DNA of 64,000 bases, from contig NZ_CP087164.1 in assembly GCF_021172045.1 (NCBI RefSeq), forward strand, positions 5,208,001 through 5,272,000, given 5' to 3'. The stretch's first letter is position 1; each line of letters begins with the position of its first letter. Source of the DNA: Capillimicrobium parvum. Its GTDB lineage: Bacteria > Actinomycetota > Thermoleophilia > Solirubrobacterales > Solirubrobacteraceae. Position numbers and translations under genes: made by a program. Of the stretch, positions 8,036-16,329 are shown one piece after another. Under the pieces are notes generated by a model. It worked only from the letters and a program-made list of their open reading frames with translations, searched no databases and was not told the origin of the DNA.

Positions 8036-9635
8036 AGAACCTCGCCACCACGATGCCGAACGCACTCAGCTGCAGCAGGACGAGACCGGCGAGCAGCGCG
8101 CCGGTCCCGGCCGCGCGGATGCGGCCGGGCAGCGCCGACGCCGCCCCCGCGATCGCCACGCCGTAGAGCGGCACGAGCATGAGCAGGTACCGGCCGGTGA
8201 TGACCGGATCGGCCGGGTTGACCAGCAGCGAGCGGAACGCGGCGGCGTGCAGCGACAGGATCACGAGCGCCGCGGCGACGAGCAGCACCAGCACCGCGGC
8301 GGCGTGGCCGGCGAGCAGGCGCCGGCGTCGCCAGGCGGCCACGGCGAGCAGGACGAGGCCGACCCAGATGAGGTCGCGCACCAGGTTGAGCAGGTCGCGC
8401 GGGAAGCCGACCTCGAACTGCACGAAGGTGCCGAAGAAGCGGTCGAGGTAGACCTGCTGGGCGCCCCACTCGGGCCCCACCGGAGCGGACATCCCGGGCA
8501 GCTTGGGCAGGTAGAACTGCCACAGGTACGACCAGAAGCCGGTCAGCTCGCCGAAGCGCAGGCGTGTCGCGTAGACGGCGACGACGACGAGGACGACGAC
8601 GACGGCGACCGCCCATCCGGCGGCGGCCGCGAGCCGGGAGCCGCGGGGCGGGGAAGCGCCACCGGCGGCGGCCGCGAGCCGGGAGCCGGAGGGCGGGGAA
8701 GCGCCACCGGCGGCGGCCGCGAGCCGGGAGCCGGAGGGCGAGGAAGCGCCACCGGCGGCGGCCGCGAGCCGGGAGCCGGAGGGCGGGGAAGCGCCATCGG
8801 CGGTGGCCGTCGCGCCGCGGCGCCACCGCCACCACCCCACCCCCATCGCGAACACCGCCGGCGCGACGAGCCCGAGCGCGCGCCCCTGCGTGAACCCCGC
8901 CGCCACGACCACGGCCACGAGCGCCAGCACCTGGCGCCACCCGGGGCCGCGCTGCGCGATCACCGCCATCAGATAGAGCGCCCCAGCGCACAACGGCACG
9001 AGCAGCGCGTCGGGCGTCACGCGAGTCGTGACGTCGAGCAGCACCGGCTGCAGCGCGACCGCGGCCGTCGCCACCGTCTGCAGCTCCCGCCGCCGGCCGA
9101 ACACCTCGCCCGCGAGCAGCCACGTCAGCGCCACGGTCGCCATCAGCAGCAGCACGCCGTAGACGCGCATCGCGTACAGCCGGTCGAAGAGCGTCCCCCC
9201 GGCGATCTTGTACGGCACCGCCGCCGTGAGGTAGTACAGCGGCGGGTTCAGCCAGGCGTTGTTGCCGATCGCGTCGATCTTCTGGTCATGGCCCACGGTG
9301 CGGTCGTCGACCGCGCGCCAGATGCGCTCGTCCTCCCTCGTCCACAGCGGACGCGCGGCGACGTTGCCGCGCAGCGGCTCGAGCCCCGCCCACAGCCACG
9401 CCGTCCACTGCTCGGTCGACACCGACGGCGGGTACGCGGCCTGGAGCAGGCCCGTCTCGCTGTGGCGCCACGGGATCTCCCCCGCGTCGGCGATCTTCTG
9501 CACGTAGCCGAAGTGCGCGCTCTCGTCGGCGCCCTGCAGCGCCGGGACGGCGTAGGTCCACGCCAGCCCGGCGACCAGCGTCACGAGCAGGAGAACGAGC
9601 AGGGGCCGCGGGATGCGACGTGATCGGCGCACCAC
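8028..9635 (-). CDS. DUF2142 polytopic membrane protein
   Basis: 535 residues from GTG at 9635. About 10-12 hydrophobic segments; the early motif PALQGADESAHFGYVQKIADAG after the first TM helix matches DUF2142 proteins, which resemble GT-C membrane glycosyltransferases (acidic residues in the first external loop) and usually lie in O-antigen or teichoic-acid-type loci. An oddity is four exact-length 15-residue repeats (Gly-Ala-Ser-Pro-Pro-Ser-Gly-Ser-Arg-Leu-Ala4-Gly type, about residues 279-338) inserted between TM segments, encoded by a 45-bp DNA repeat. It likely transfers a lipid-linked sugar outside the membrane; this is inference from family and context. Confidence 0.82.
   Translation of the reverse strand: MVRRSRRIPRPLLVLLLVTLVAGLAWTYAVPALQGADESAHFGYVQKIADAGEIPWRHSETGLLQAAYPPSVSTEQWTAWLWAGLEPLRGNVAARPLWTREDERIWRAVDDRTVGHDQKIDAIGNNAWLNPPLYYLTAAVPYKIAGGTLFDRLYAMRVYGVLLLMATVALTWLLAGEVFGRRRELQTVATAAVALQPVLLDVTTRVTPDALLVPLCAGALYLMAVIAQRGPGWRQVLALVAVVVAAGFTQGRALGLVAPAVFAMGVGWWRWRRGATATADGASPPSGSRLAAAAGGASSPSGSRLAAAAGGASPPSGSRLAAAAGGASPPRGSRLAAAAGWAVAVVVVLVVVAVYATRLRFGELTGFWSYLWQFYLPKLPGMSAPVGPEWGAQQVYLDRFFGTFVQFEVGFPRDLLNLVRDLIWVGLVLLAVAAWRRRRLLAGHAAAVLVLLVAAALVILSLHAAAFRSLLVNPADPVITGRYLLMLVPLYGVAIAGAASALPGRIRAAGTGALLAGLVLLQLSAFGIVVARFYA
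8621..8800. repeat. Four tandem 45-bp repeats inside the DUF2142 gene
   Basis: The unit begins CGGCGGCCGCGAGCC and recurs at 8621, 8666, 8711 and 8756 with a few substitutions, followed by a decaying fifth unit. As 45 is a multiple of three, copy number can change without frameshift. It encodes an Ala/Gly/Ser/Pro-rich 15-residue repeat in a loop between membrane segments. Confidence 0.95.
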
Positions 9636-9653
9636 GGTCCCGCTCAGGCCGTG

Positions 9654-10136
9654 TCAGCGGCGCGAGTCGTCGCCGGGATCGAGAACGCGCTTGCCGCGCC
9701 CGAGCTCGCCGGCCGCCGGCCGCCACAGCCCCGGGTAGACCTGCACGACCTGGCGGCCCGTGTCGACGAGCCCGCCGAGAGCCACCAGCACCGCGCCGAT
9801 GAATGCCACGTAGACGCCGATCTCGGTGCTGACGTCGCCGCTGACGTCGGCCGGCCAGATGATCCGGCGCAGGATCAGCACCGCGAGCACGATGCCGAGG
9901 ATCGTCCGCACGATGAGCACCGGACGCGTCTGGCGCACCAGCGCCGTGCCGATGGTCACGATGGCGCCGGCCAGGATCACGAAGCGCAGGTTCGTGAACG
10001 TCTGCCAGCCGGTCGTGTCATCGGTCGACCCGTCCGGGCGCACGATGTGGTACCAGGTCATGAACAACGCCAAGACCACGATCAGCGCGCCGATCGCGCT
10101 GAGCGCGCGGCCGACGTTGGGCTTGAGCAGGGGCAT
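9654..10136 (-). CDS. Four-TM membrane protein in glycan locus
   Basis: 160 residues from the ATG at 10136, preceded by a Shine-Dalgarno-like CGGAGA (10144-10149). Four hydrophobic segments (about 10-28, 48-66, 72-90 and 103-122 by eye) with a short C-terminal tail rich in charged residues. Upstream in-frame extension exists but is Arg-rich and lacks support. Family not recognised. It sits between a GT2 gene (20-bp gap) and DUF2142 (18-bp gap) on the same strand, so it is probably part of the same transcript and has a membrane role in glycan assembly. Confidence 0.7.
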   Translation of the reverse strand: MPLLKPNVGRALSAIGALIVVLALFMTWYHIVRPDGSTDDTTGWQTFTNLRFVILAGAIVTIGTALVRQTRPVLIVRTILGIVLAVLILRRIIWPADVSGDVSTEIGVYVAFIGAVLVALGGLVDTGRQVVQVYPGLWRPAAGELGRGKRVLDPGDDSRR

Positions 10137-10156
10137 GGGGTCTCCGGAGGGTAGCG

Positions 10157-10966
10157 TCAGCGCCGGAAGAACAGGCGGTAGGCGGCCTGCTCCATCCAGG
10201 CTGGAACGGGCCGCGGCCCCCAGAAGTAGCGGTATATCTGCCGCTCGGCGAACCCGGCCTCGCTGGCCCGGGCGAGCTCGGCCCGCCGCGCGTACAGGGC
10301 CGCGTGCTTGGACCGCAGCATCCCGTACAGCCGCCGGTACTGCCGCCGGGCGCCGAACACCATCGACTCCCCGTGGCGGCGGTACAGGAACGTGACCTCG
10401 TCGACCTTCGCCCCGCGCCACCCGCGCTCGAGCGCGCCGAGCCAGAAGTCCCAGTCCTCGTAGCCGGTGCGGAACGCGGGGTCGTAGCCGCCGACGTCCT
10501 CCCACAGCGCGCGCCGGGTCAGCCCGACCGGGCCGACGACGTGCCGGTAGAGCATCCGGTACACGTCGAGCCCGGGGAACCCCATGTCGCCGTGCCAGTC
10601 GCCGAAGAACCGCGTGATCCCGTAGGAGAACCCGACGGCCGGATCGGCCGCCAGGGGCGCCTTGAGCGCGCGCAGGGCCCCGGGCGGCAGCCGGTCGTCC
10701 GCGTCGAGCGCGATCACCAAGGGCGTATCCGTCGACGCGTACCCCGCGTTGCGCGCCGCCGAGAGCCCCGCGTTCGCCTGGCGCACGACCGGCACCGAGA
10801 GCCGCTCCAGAGCGCGCAGCGTGTCAACGTCGGTCGAGCCGTCGTCGACCACCACGATCTGCGGCGCCCCGCCCTCCTGCGCGAGCAGCGAGTCGACCGC
10901 CTCGCCCACCCAGCGCCCGTAGTTGAAGCAGGGGACGACCGCGGTGACGTCGGCGTGCTCGGACAT
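10157..10966 (-). CDS. Family 2 glycosyltransferase
   Basis: 269 residues. GT-A fold signatures are clear: N-terminal VVPCFNYGRWVGEAVDSLLAQ, nucleotide-binding VVVDDGSTD (about 39-47), the metal-binding region ALDADDRL (about 90-97) and the acceptor-site acidic motif GYEDWDFWLGALERGW (about 165-180). Transfers a sugar from a nucleotide donor to a growing surface glycan on the cytoplasmic face; donor and linkage cannot be read from sequence. Divergent from a GT4 gene with a 23-bp gap (10967-10989), which leaves room only for overlapping promoters or for a promoter inside a gene. Confidence 0.92.
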   Translation of the reverse strand: MSEHADVTAVVPCFNYGRWVGEAVDSLLAQEGGAPQIVVVDDGSTDVDTLRALERLSVPVVRQANAGLSAARNAGYASTDTPLVIALDADDRLPPGALRALKAPLAADPAVGFSYGITRFFGDWHGDMGFPGLDVYRMLYRHVVGPVGLTRRALWEDVGGYDPAFRTGYEDWDFWLGALERGWRGAKVDEVTFLYRRHGESMVFGARRQYRRLYGMLRSKHAALYARRAELARASEAGFAERQIYRYFWGPRPVPAWMEQAAYRLFFRR

Positions 10967-10989
10967 GGCGCCGCGTACCGTACGAGCCC

Positions 10990-12249
10990 GTGCCCGCCCG
11001 CACCATCCTGCTCGTCGCCCACCTCGCGCCGCCGTCGCCCCTCTCGGCCGCCCGCCGCAGCGCGGGGTTCGCCAAGTACCTCGCCCGCCGCGGCCACCGC
11101 GTCGTCGTGCTCACTTCGAAGGTCAGCGGGGCCGGCCCGGTCGAGGGCGCGGCCCGGGTCATCCGCACGCGCGACCTGATGGCGAGCCGCTTCAACTGGC
11201 GCAAGGGCTCCTTCGACGCGCTCCAGGGCCAGTCCGGCACAGCCGCCGCCGCGCCCGAGCCGTCCAGGCTGGAGGACGTCGTCGTCCCCGACCTGGCGCT
11301 CGTCAGCTGGGTGCCGTTCGCGCTGCCGCGGGCGATCGCGCTCGCCCGGGAGGAGCATCCGGACGTCGTGTGGACCACCGGGCCGCCGCCGAGCACGAAC
11401 ATGATCGGCCTGGCCCTCCAGCGGCGTCTCGGCCTCCCGTGGGTCGCCGACATCCGCGACGGCTGGCGCTTCGAGCGCAACCACGCCGACTTCCCGCTCG
11501 CCGCCCAGCGCGCACTGGACGACTGGCTCGATCACCGCCTCACCGCGGCCGCCGACCGCGTCACCGCCGTCACCGCGCCGATCGCGCGCGACGCGCACGA
11601 CCGCCTCGGCGCCCGCCACGCCGCCACGATCTCCAACGGCTTCGACCTCGACGAGCTCGACGAGCTGGCCGGCCCACCGCCGCCGGGACTGCTGAACCCG
11701 GGCCGCCACAGCCTGCTCTACACCGGCCGCCTCGGCTACGCGAAGCGCTCGCCCGCCGCGCTGCTCGAGGGCCTGCGCGCGCTGAAGCGCCGCGACCCGG
11801 ACACGGCGAGCCGCATCGAGGTGCTGTTCGCCGGCCCCCTCAGAGACGACGAGCGCGCGCAGATCGAGGCGCCCGACCTGGCCGGCATGACCCGCGCGCT
11901 CGGCTCGCTGGACCGCGCGACCACCATGCGCCTGCAGCGCGCCACCGACACGCTGCTGCTCATCACCACCGGCAACCCGAGCGAGACCGGGCAGAAGCTG
12001 TTCGAGTACCTCGCCGCCGACCGGCCGGTGTTCGTCGTCGGCGACCGCACGGAGGCCGCGCGCATCGTCACCCAGGCGAAGGCCGGCTCGGCGGCGCCGA
12101 TGGACGATCCCGAGGCGATCGCCACCGCGCTCACCGACCTCGTCCACGGCCGCACCGCCGTCTCACCGGACGGCATCGCGCGCCGGTTCCACTACGCCAC
12201 GCTGGCCGAGGAGCTCGAGGCCGAGCTCGAGGCGGCGATCGCGGGGTGA
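10990..12249 (+). CDS. Family 4-type (GT-B) glycosyltransferase
   Basis: 419 residues from GTG at 10990. N-terminal Rossmann domain begins TILLVAHLAPPSPLSAARRSAGFAKYLARRGH, as in GT4-like proteins; the second domain starts about residue 230 (HSLLYTGRLGYAKRS) and contains a donor-site region ending ETGQKLFEYLAADRPVFV with the conserved Glu of GT-B enzymes. Soluble or peripheral at the membrane. Likely adds one sugar in the surface glycan pathway of this locus. Followed by a strong hairpin before the convergent methyltransferase. Confidence 0.88.
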   Translation: MPARTILLVAHLAPPSPLSAARRSAGFAKYLARRGHRVVVLTSKVSGAGPVEGAARVIRTRDLMASRFNWRKGSFDALQGQSGTAAAAPEPSRLEDVVVPDLALVSWVPFALPRAIALAREEHPDVVWTTGPPPSTNMIGLALQRRLGLPWVADIRDGWRFERNHADFPLAAQRALDDWLDHRLTAAADRVTAVTAPIARDAHDRLGARHAATISNGFDLDELDELAGPPPPGLLNPGRHSLLYTGRLGYAKRSPAALLEGLRALKRRDPDTASRIEVLFAGPLRDDERAQIEAPDLAGMTRALGSLDRATTMRLQRATDTLLLITTGNPSETGQKLFEYLAADRPVFVVGDRTEAARIVTQAKAGSAAPMDDPEAIATALTDLVHGRTAVSPDGIARRFHYATLAEELEAELEAAIAG

Positions 12250-12251
12250 GT

Positions 12252-12286
12252 TGCGCTCTGGCCTCGGATGGCGAGGCCAAGGCGCA
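12252..12286. terminator. Bidirectional hairpin between convergent GT4 and methyltransferase genes
   Basis: Outer arms TGCGC (12252-12256) and GCGCA (12282-12286) flank a perfect 8-bp inner stem TGGCCTCG / CGAGGCCA (12259-12266, 12272-12279) with loop GATGG. No U-run follows, but it lies exactly in the 42-bp gap between two convergent genes. Confidence 0.65.
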
Positions 12287-12291
12287 TGTCG

Positions 12292-13053
12292 TCAGAGGTC
12301 GAGTATGACGACCGTCCGGTAGACCGGCGGCCGGTCGAGACCGCGCACGCGGCGCAGCCCCCTGCGCGCCCACGCCGCATCGCGCGCCAGCCCCCAGGCC
12401 AGGACCCGCGCCGCCACCCGCGTGGGGACGAACCAGGCGACGCTGAGCTCGCGCCGGGTCACGGTCACGTGCGCCGAGCAGCTCTCGTTGCCGGCGACGC
12501 GCACCGAGCCGAACCCGGCCAGCGGCGCACAGAGATCGGCCGGGGCCGGCAGGCCGTTGGCGAGATGCTCCTCCAGCCAGGGTGGCGGCGCGGACAGCGA
12601 CGCCGCGAGCCCGCGGTCGGCCGCCAGCGCCGGCGCTCCCGCCGGCGCGGCCACCACCACCCGCCGCCGGGCCACCCGCGCGAGCTCGGCCAGCGCCGCC
12701 GCCCGGTCGCCCGGGGCCACATGCTCGAGCACGTCGAGCGCGACGACCAAGTCGAACGAGCGGTCGCCGAACGGCAGCGCGCGCACGTCGCCCACCACCC
12801 GGCGCGCCCGCGTCGACGGCGCCGAACGCCGCCACAGCCCGTAGTCGTCGAACGACGTGTCGACCGCCGTCACGTGCCACGACGCATCGAGGAAGTCGGC
12901 GAGGCCCAGCCCGCCGCTGCCCACGTCGAGCAGCTCGCCGCCGCCCGCGGCGCGCACGGCGGCCAACACCGGCTCGGCCCGCACGAGCTGGCCGAGCTGA
13001 CGGGACCCGGCGACCCGGCGAGCCAGGTCCAGAACCACGGGAGGCAGACGCAC
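12292..13053 (-). CDS. Class I SAM-dependent methyltransferase
   Basis: 253 residues from GTG at 13053. SAM-binding motif I reads LLDVGSGGLGLADFL (about 41-55), motif II acidic loop in VTAVDTSF, then DVRALPFGDRSFDLVVALDVLEHV, the usual post-I and motif IV region of Methyltransf_11-like enzymes. The substrate-binding C-terminal half is not diagnostic. In this locus a sugar or lipid-carrier methyl cap is plausible. Convergent with the GT4 gene and back to back (30 bp) with a lipoprotein gene. Confidence 0.88.
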   Translation of the reverse strand: MRLPPVVLDLARRVAGSRQLGQLVRAEPVLAAVRAAGGGELLDVGSGGLGLADFLDASWHVTAVDTSFDDYGLWRRSAPSTRARRVVGDVRALPFGDRSFDLVVALDVLEHVAPGDRAAALAELARVARRRVVVAAPAGAPALAADRGLAASLSAPPPWLEEHLANGLPAPADLCAPLAGFGSVRVAGNESCSAHVTVTRRELSVAWFVPTRVAARVLAWGLARDAAWARRGLRRVRGLDRPPVYRTVVILDL

Positions 13054-13083
13054 AGCGGCGGCTTTTCTACCATCACGCCCCCG

Positions 13084-13629
13084 ATGCCGCGCCTCGCCAC
13101 CGCCGTCCTCGCCGTGGCCGCCCTGCTGTTCGCAGCCGGCTGTGGCGGCGGCAAGAATCCCGTCGAGGGCCAGACGACGCCCGCGAACGTGTCGACGACG
13201 CCCACCACGCCGGGCCCCGGCCCGGCGGGCACCACGACGACGAACCCGCCCAAGGCGCCCGACGCCAAGGCCCAGGCCGCACGCCTGCGGGCGTGCGTCG
13301 GCGGCGAGCCGGCCGAGACGTACAAGTGGTTCCAGCCCGTGGTCGACTACGCGCAGTCGGTGGGCGGCGACGGCTTCACCGCCACGCTCGACGGCAAGCC
13401 GGTCACGCTCGTGACCTTCCCGGTCACCCGCGCGGCGCAGCTCGCCTACCAGAACGTCACCGACCGCCTCATCCTCCTCCAGCAGCGGCGGCCGACCGAC
13501 TACGCGACGGTGTCCGCCACCGCCTCGCAGGTGGTCGGCAACGTGCTCGAGGTGACGACGCAGGGCGCACTGTCGGCCGAGGCGTCGCAGACCGTGCTCA
13601 GCTGCGTCACGACGACCGCGAAGGCTTGA
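13084..13629 (+). CDS. Small exported lipoprotein, unknown function
   Basis: 181 residues from the ATG at 13084. A lipoprotein signal ends LLFAAGC with the lipidated Cys at residue 20, followed by a Thr/Pro-rich spacer (about 30-60) and a globular domain of about 110 residues with two further cysteines. No family recognised. Its 3' end overlaps the convergent methyltransferase by 23 bp. Anchored to the outer face of the membrane; role in glycan assembly unproven. Confidence 0.75.
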   Translation: MPRLATAVLAVAALLFAAGCGGGKNPVEGQTTPANVSTTPTTPGPGPAGTTTTNPPKAPDAKAQAARLRACVGGEPAETYKWFQPVVDYAQSVGGDGFTATLDGKPVTLVTFPVTRAAQLAYQNVTDRLILLQQRRPTDYATVSATASQVVGNVLEVTTQGALSAEASQTVLSCVTTTAKA

Positions 13630-14353
13630 GGATCAGCCCGCAGCGCGCCTCGTCGTGCGGGTGCTCGTTCGGGTTGGGAAACAGCAGCGGCTCGCGGCCG
13701 ACCCGCGCGCACAGCTCCGCGAACGCCGTGTTGTCCGTGGAGTCGTCGGCGATCAGCGCGCCGCCGTCGCGCAGCACGGGCCACGCGAGCGCGAACTCGC
13801 CGCTCATCGTCTCGTGCGTGTGATCGGAGTCGTGCAGGAAGACGTCGATCGTGCCCTCGCGCTCCAGCACGCCCGGCAGCACCTCGAGCGAGGGCCCGAG
13901 CAGCAGCTCCCACGCGCCCCGCAGCTGCGGCGGTACGAGCCACCCCGGCTCGCGGCCCGGCGGCAGCACGCCCGTGTAGCCGTCGACGTTCGCCGGCCCG
14001 GTCTCGACGTACGAGGGCAGATCCACGGAGATCAGGCGCCCGGAGCCGTTGATCCGCATCGCCTCCAGGACGAAGGCGCTCGTCATCCCGTGCAGCACCC
14101 CGGTCTCCACGAACACCCGCGGCCGCAGGGCGCGCACGAGGCAGTAGACCCAGATCCGGTACAGGCGCAGCTGCCAGATCGAAGCGAACCGCTTCGTCTC
14201 GAAACGCGGCTCGCCCGCGACGATCTCCTCGAACTGCCGGGGGAGCGGAGACTCGTGCAGCTCGCCGAGATACGGCAGCAGGTCCCGGCCGCCGAGCACG
14301 GAGCTCAGCCGACCCAGGAAGTACGATCCCTGCTCGATTCCCGTGACGTTCAC
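13607..14353 (-). CDS. Methyltransferase_24-type SAM-dependent methyltransferase
   Basis: 248 residues from GTG at 14353. The core reads RVFVETGVLHGMTSAFVLEAM (motif I variant, about 81-101), GRLISVDLPSY (motif II), then IDVFLHDSDHTHETMSGEF and GGALIADDST, the pattern of Methyltransf_24 or cephalosporin-hydroxylase-like proteins found in glycan gene clusters. The DSDH stretch probably binds a metal ion, as in the TylF/cephalosporin-hydroxylase group. Divergent from asnB with a 71-bp gap (14354-14424) that should hold both promoters. Confidence 0.8.
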   Translation of the reverse strand: MNVTGIEQGSYFLGRLSSVLGGRDLLPYLGELHESPLPRQFEEIVAGEPRFETKRFASIWQLRLYRIWVYCLVRALRPRVFVETGVLHGMTSAFVLEAMRINGSGRLISVDLPSYVETGPANVDGYTGVLPPGREPGWLVPPQLRGAWELLLGPSLEVLPGVLEREGTIDVFLHDSDHTHETMSGEFALAWPVLRDGGALIADDSTDNTAFAELCARVGREPLLFPNPNEHPHDEARCGLILKPSRSS

Positions 14354-14424
14354 GGCCGGGGAGTCTGGCCCATCTGCCAGCGGCGCGACTTCACCGCGCT
14401 CTGCCCGTTGGGATTCTGAGCCAC

Positions 14425-16329
14425 ATGTGCGGCATCGCCGGAGCCATCAACCTGCGCGGGGAGACCGTGCCCGACCTCGGACGTCGCCTCGACGTGATGG
14501 GCGAGCTGATCGCGCATCGCGGCCCCGACGACCACGGCACGTGGGCCCATCCGCACGGCCACGTCGGCTTCGCCCACCGCCGGCTGTCGATCTTCGATCT
14601 GTCCGCGTGCGGCCACCAGCCGATGACCGACGACGCCGGCCAGGTCATCACCTACAACGGCGAGGTCTACAACTGGCCCGAGGTCCGCACCGAGCTCGGC
14701 GGCGACTGGTGCACGCAGACCGACACCGAGGTCCTGCTGCGCGCCCACGAGCGCTGGGGCGCCGACGCGGTCGACCACCTGCGCGGCATGTTCGCCTACG
14801 GCCTGTGGGACGAACGGGCGACGCAGCTCACCCTCGTCCGCGACCGCTTCGGCATCAAGCCGCTGTACTACGCCCAGGCCGGCGACGTCCTGTACTTCGC
14901 GTCGGAGGCGAAGGCGCTGCTGCCGTTCCTGCCCGCCATCCGCACAGATCGCGAGGGCCTGAAGGACTACCTCGCCTTCCAGTTCTGCCTCGCCGGCAAG
15001 ACGCTGTTCGACGGCGTGCGCGAGCTGCTGCCCGGCCACCGGCTGACGGTGCGCAACGGCGCGATCAGGACCGAGCGCTACTGGGAGGTCTACTACGACC
15101 TCGACTGGACCCATCGCGAGGCGTGGTACGAGGAGCGCATCGAGGCGCTGCTGCACGACTCGATCCGCATGCACCTGCGCTCCGACGTCCCCGTCGGGGC
15201 GTACGTGTCGGGTGGTCTCGACTCGAGCGCCGTCGCCGGCCTCGCCTCGCTGTACGACCCGGGCACGACCCCGGCCTTCACGGGCCGCTTCGAGGGGCCC
15301 GAGTACGACGAGTCGCGCTACGCCCGGCTGCTCGCCGACGAGCGCGGGCTGGACCTGAGCGTCATCGACCTCGACGTGTCGGACTTCACCCGCGAGATCG
15401 AGCGCGTCATCTACCACCTCGACTTCCCCGTCGCGGGTCCCGGCTCGTTCCCGCAGTTCATGGTCAGCGAGGCGGCCGCGCGCGACGTGAAGGTCATCCT
15501 CGGCGGCCAGGGCGGCGACGAGGTCTTCGGCGGCTACACGCGCTACCTCATCGCCTACTTCGAGCAGTGCATCAAGGCGGCGATCGAGGGCACCGCGCAG
15601 AACGGCAACTTCGTCGTCACGTACGAGTCGATCATCCCCCAGCTCGAGTCGCTGCGCTCCTACAAGCCGCTGCTGCAGGAGTTCTGGCGCGAGGGCCTGT
15701 TCGAGGACCTCGACCGGCGCTACTTCCGGCTCATCAACCGCGCCCCGCATGTCGAGCAGCTCGTGAACGTCGAGGCGCTCGGCGACTACGACCCGTTCCA
15801 CCAGTTCGCCGAGATCTTCAACGGCCGCAACGTCGGCCACGAGTCGTACTTCGACAAGATGACCCACTTCGACTTCAAGACGCTGCTGCCGGCGCTCCTG
15901 CAGGTCGAGGACCGGGTCTCGATGGCGCACGGCCTCGAGTCGCGCGTGCCGCTGCTCGACCATCCCCTCGTCGAGCTCGCCGCGACGATCCCGGCCGACG
16001 TGAAGTTCCCCGGCGGGCGCCTGAAGCACATCTTCGCCCGGGCGACGCGGGCGACGGTTCCCGCCCAGATCAGCGAGCGCACGGACAAGATGGGCTTCCC
16101 CGTGCCGCTCGTCGAGTGGGCGAACGGGCCGGCGCGCGACTTCGTCCGAGACACCTTCACCGGCGATCGCGACCTCTACGACCGCCGCGCCGTGCTCGAC
16201 GCGCTGGAGGGCGAGGCCAAGTTCGGCCGGACCTTCTGGGGCCTGTTCAGCCTCGAGCTCTGGCAGCAGCGCTTCCACGACCGCGAGCACGAGTTCCGCT
16301 CGCTCCTGACCACGGAGACCACCACATGA
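14425..16329 (+). CDS. asnB: Asparagine-synthetase-type glutamine amidotransferase
   Basis: 634 residues, full length for AsnB. Residue 2 is the N-terminal nucleophile Cys (MCGIAGAINL) of the class II glutaminase domain (about 2-190); the ATP-pyrophosphatase domain carries the P-loop SGGLDSS at residues 262-268 and continues to about 610. It makes asparagine from aspartate, or amidates another carboxylate, with ATP and glutamine. Lying in a glycan locus and overlapping an epimerase gene (ATGA, 16326-16329), it is quite possibly a sugar-acid amidotransferase of the kind found in O-antigen clusters (WbpS-like); that is inference. Confidence 0.9.
   Translation: MCGIAGAINLRGETVPDLGRRLDVMGELIAHRGPDDHGTWAHPHGHVGFAHRRLSIFDLSACGHQPMTDDAGQVITYNGEVYNWPEVRTELGGDWCTQTDTEVLLRAHERWGADAVDHLRGMFAYGLWDERATQLTLVRDRFGIKPLYYAQAGDVLYFASEAKALLPFLPAIRTDREGLKDYLAFQFCLAGKTLFDGVRELLPGHRLTVRNGAIRTERYWEVYYDLDWTHREAWYEERIEALLHDSIRMHLRSDVPVGAYVSGGLDSSAVAGLASLYDPGTTPAFTGRFEGPEYDESRYARLLADERGLDLSVIDLDVSDFTREIERVIYHLDFPVAGPGSFPQFMVSEAAARDVKVILGGQGGDEVFGGYTRYLIAYFEQCIKAAIEGTAQNGNFVVTYESIIPQLESLRSYKPLLQEFWREGLFEDLDRRYFRLINRAPHVEQLVNVEALGDYDPFHQFAEIFNGRNVGHESYFDKMTHFDFKTLLPALLQVEDRVSMAHGLESRVPLLDHPLVELAATIPADVKFPGGRLKHIFARATRATVPAQISERTDKMGFPVPLVEWANGPARDFVRDTFTGDRDLYDRRAVLDALEGEAKFGRTFWGLFSLELWQQRFHDREHEFRSLLTTETTT

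Noticed and set aside
8621-8800. CRISPR-like array
   Set aside because: Repeats are directly adjacent without spacers and are in frame inside a coding region.
8564-8893. Plus-strand Arg/Gly/Ser-rich ORF over the 45-bp repeats
   Set aside because: It is the antisense reading of the repeat in the DUF2142 gene, has no ribosome-binding site and only low-complexity sequence.
14350-16290. 646-codon minus-strand ORF opposite asnB
   Set aside because: Arises from high GC with few stop codons; no motif, while the plus strand has full AsnB signatures.
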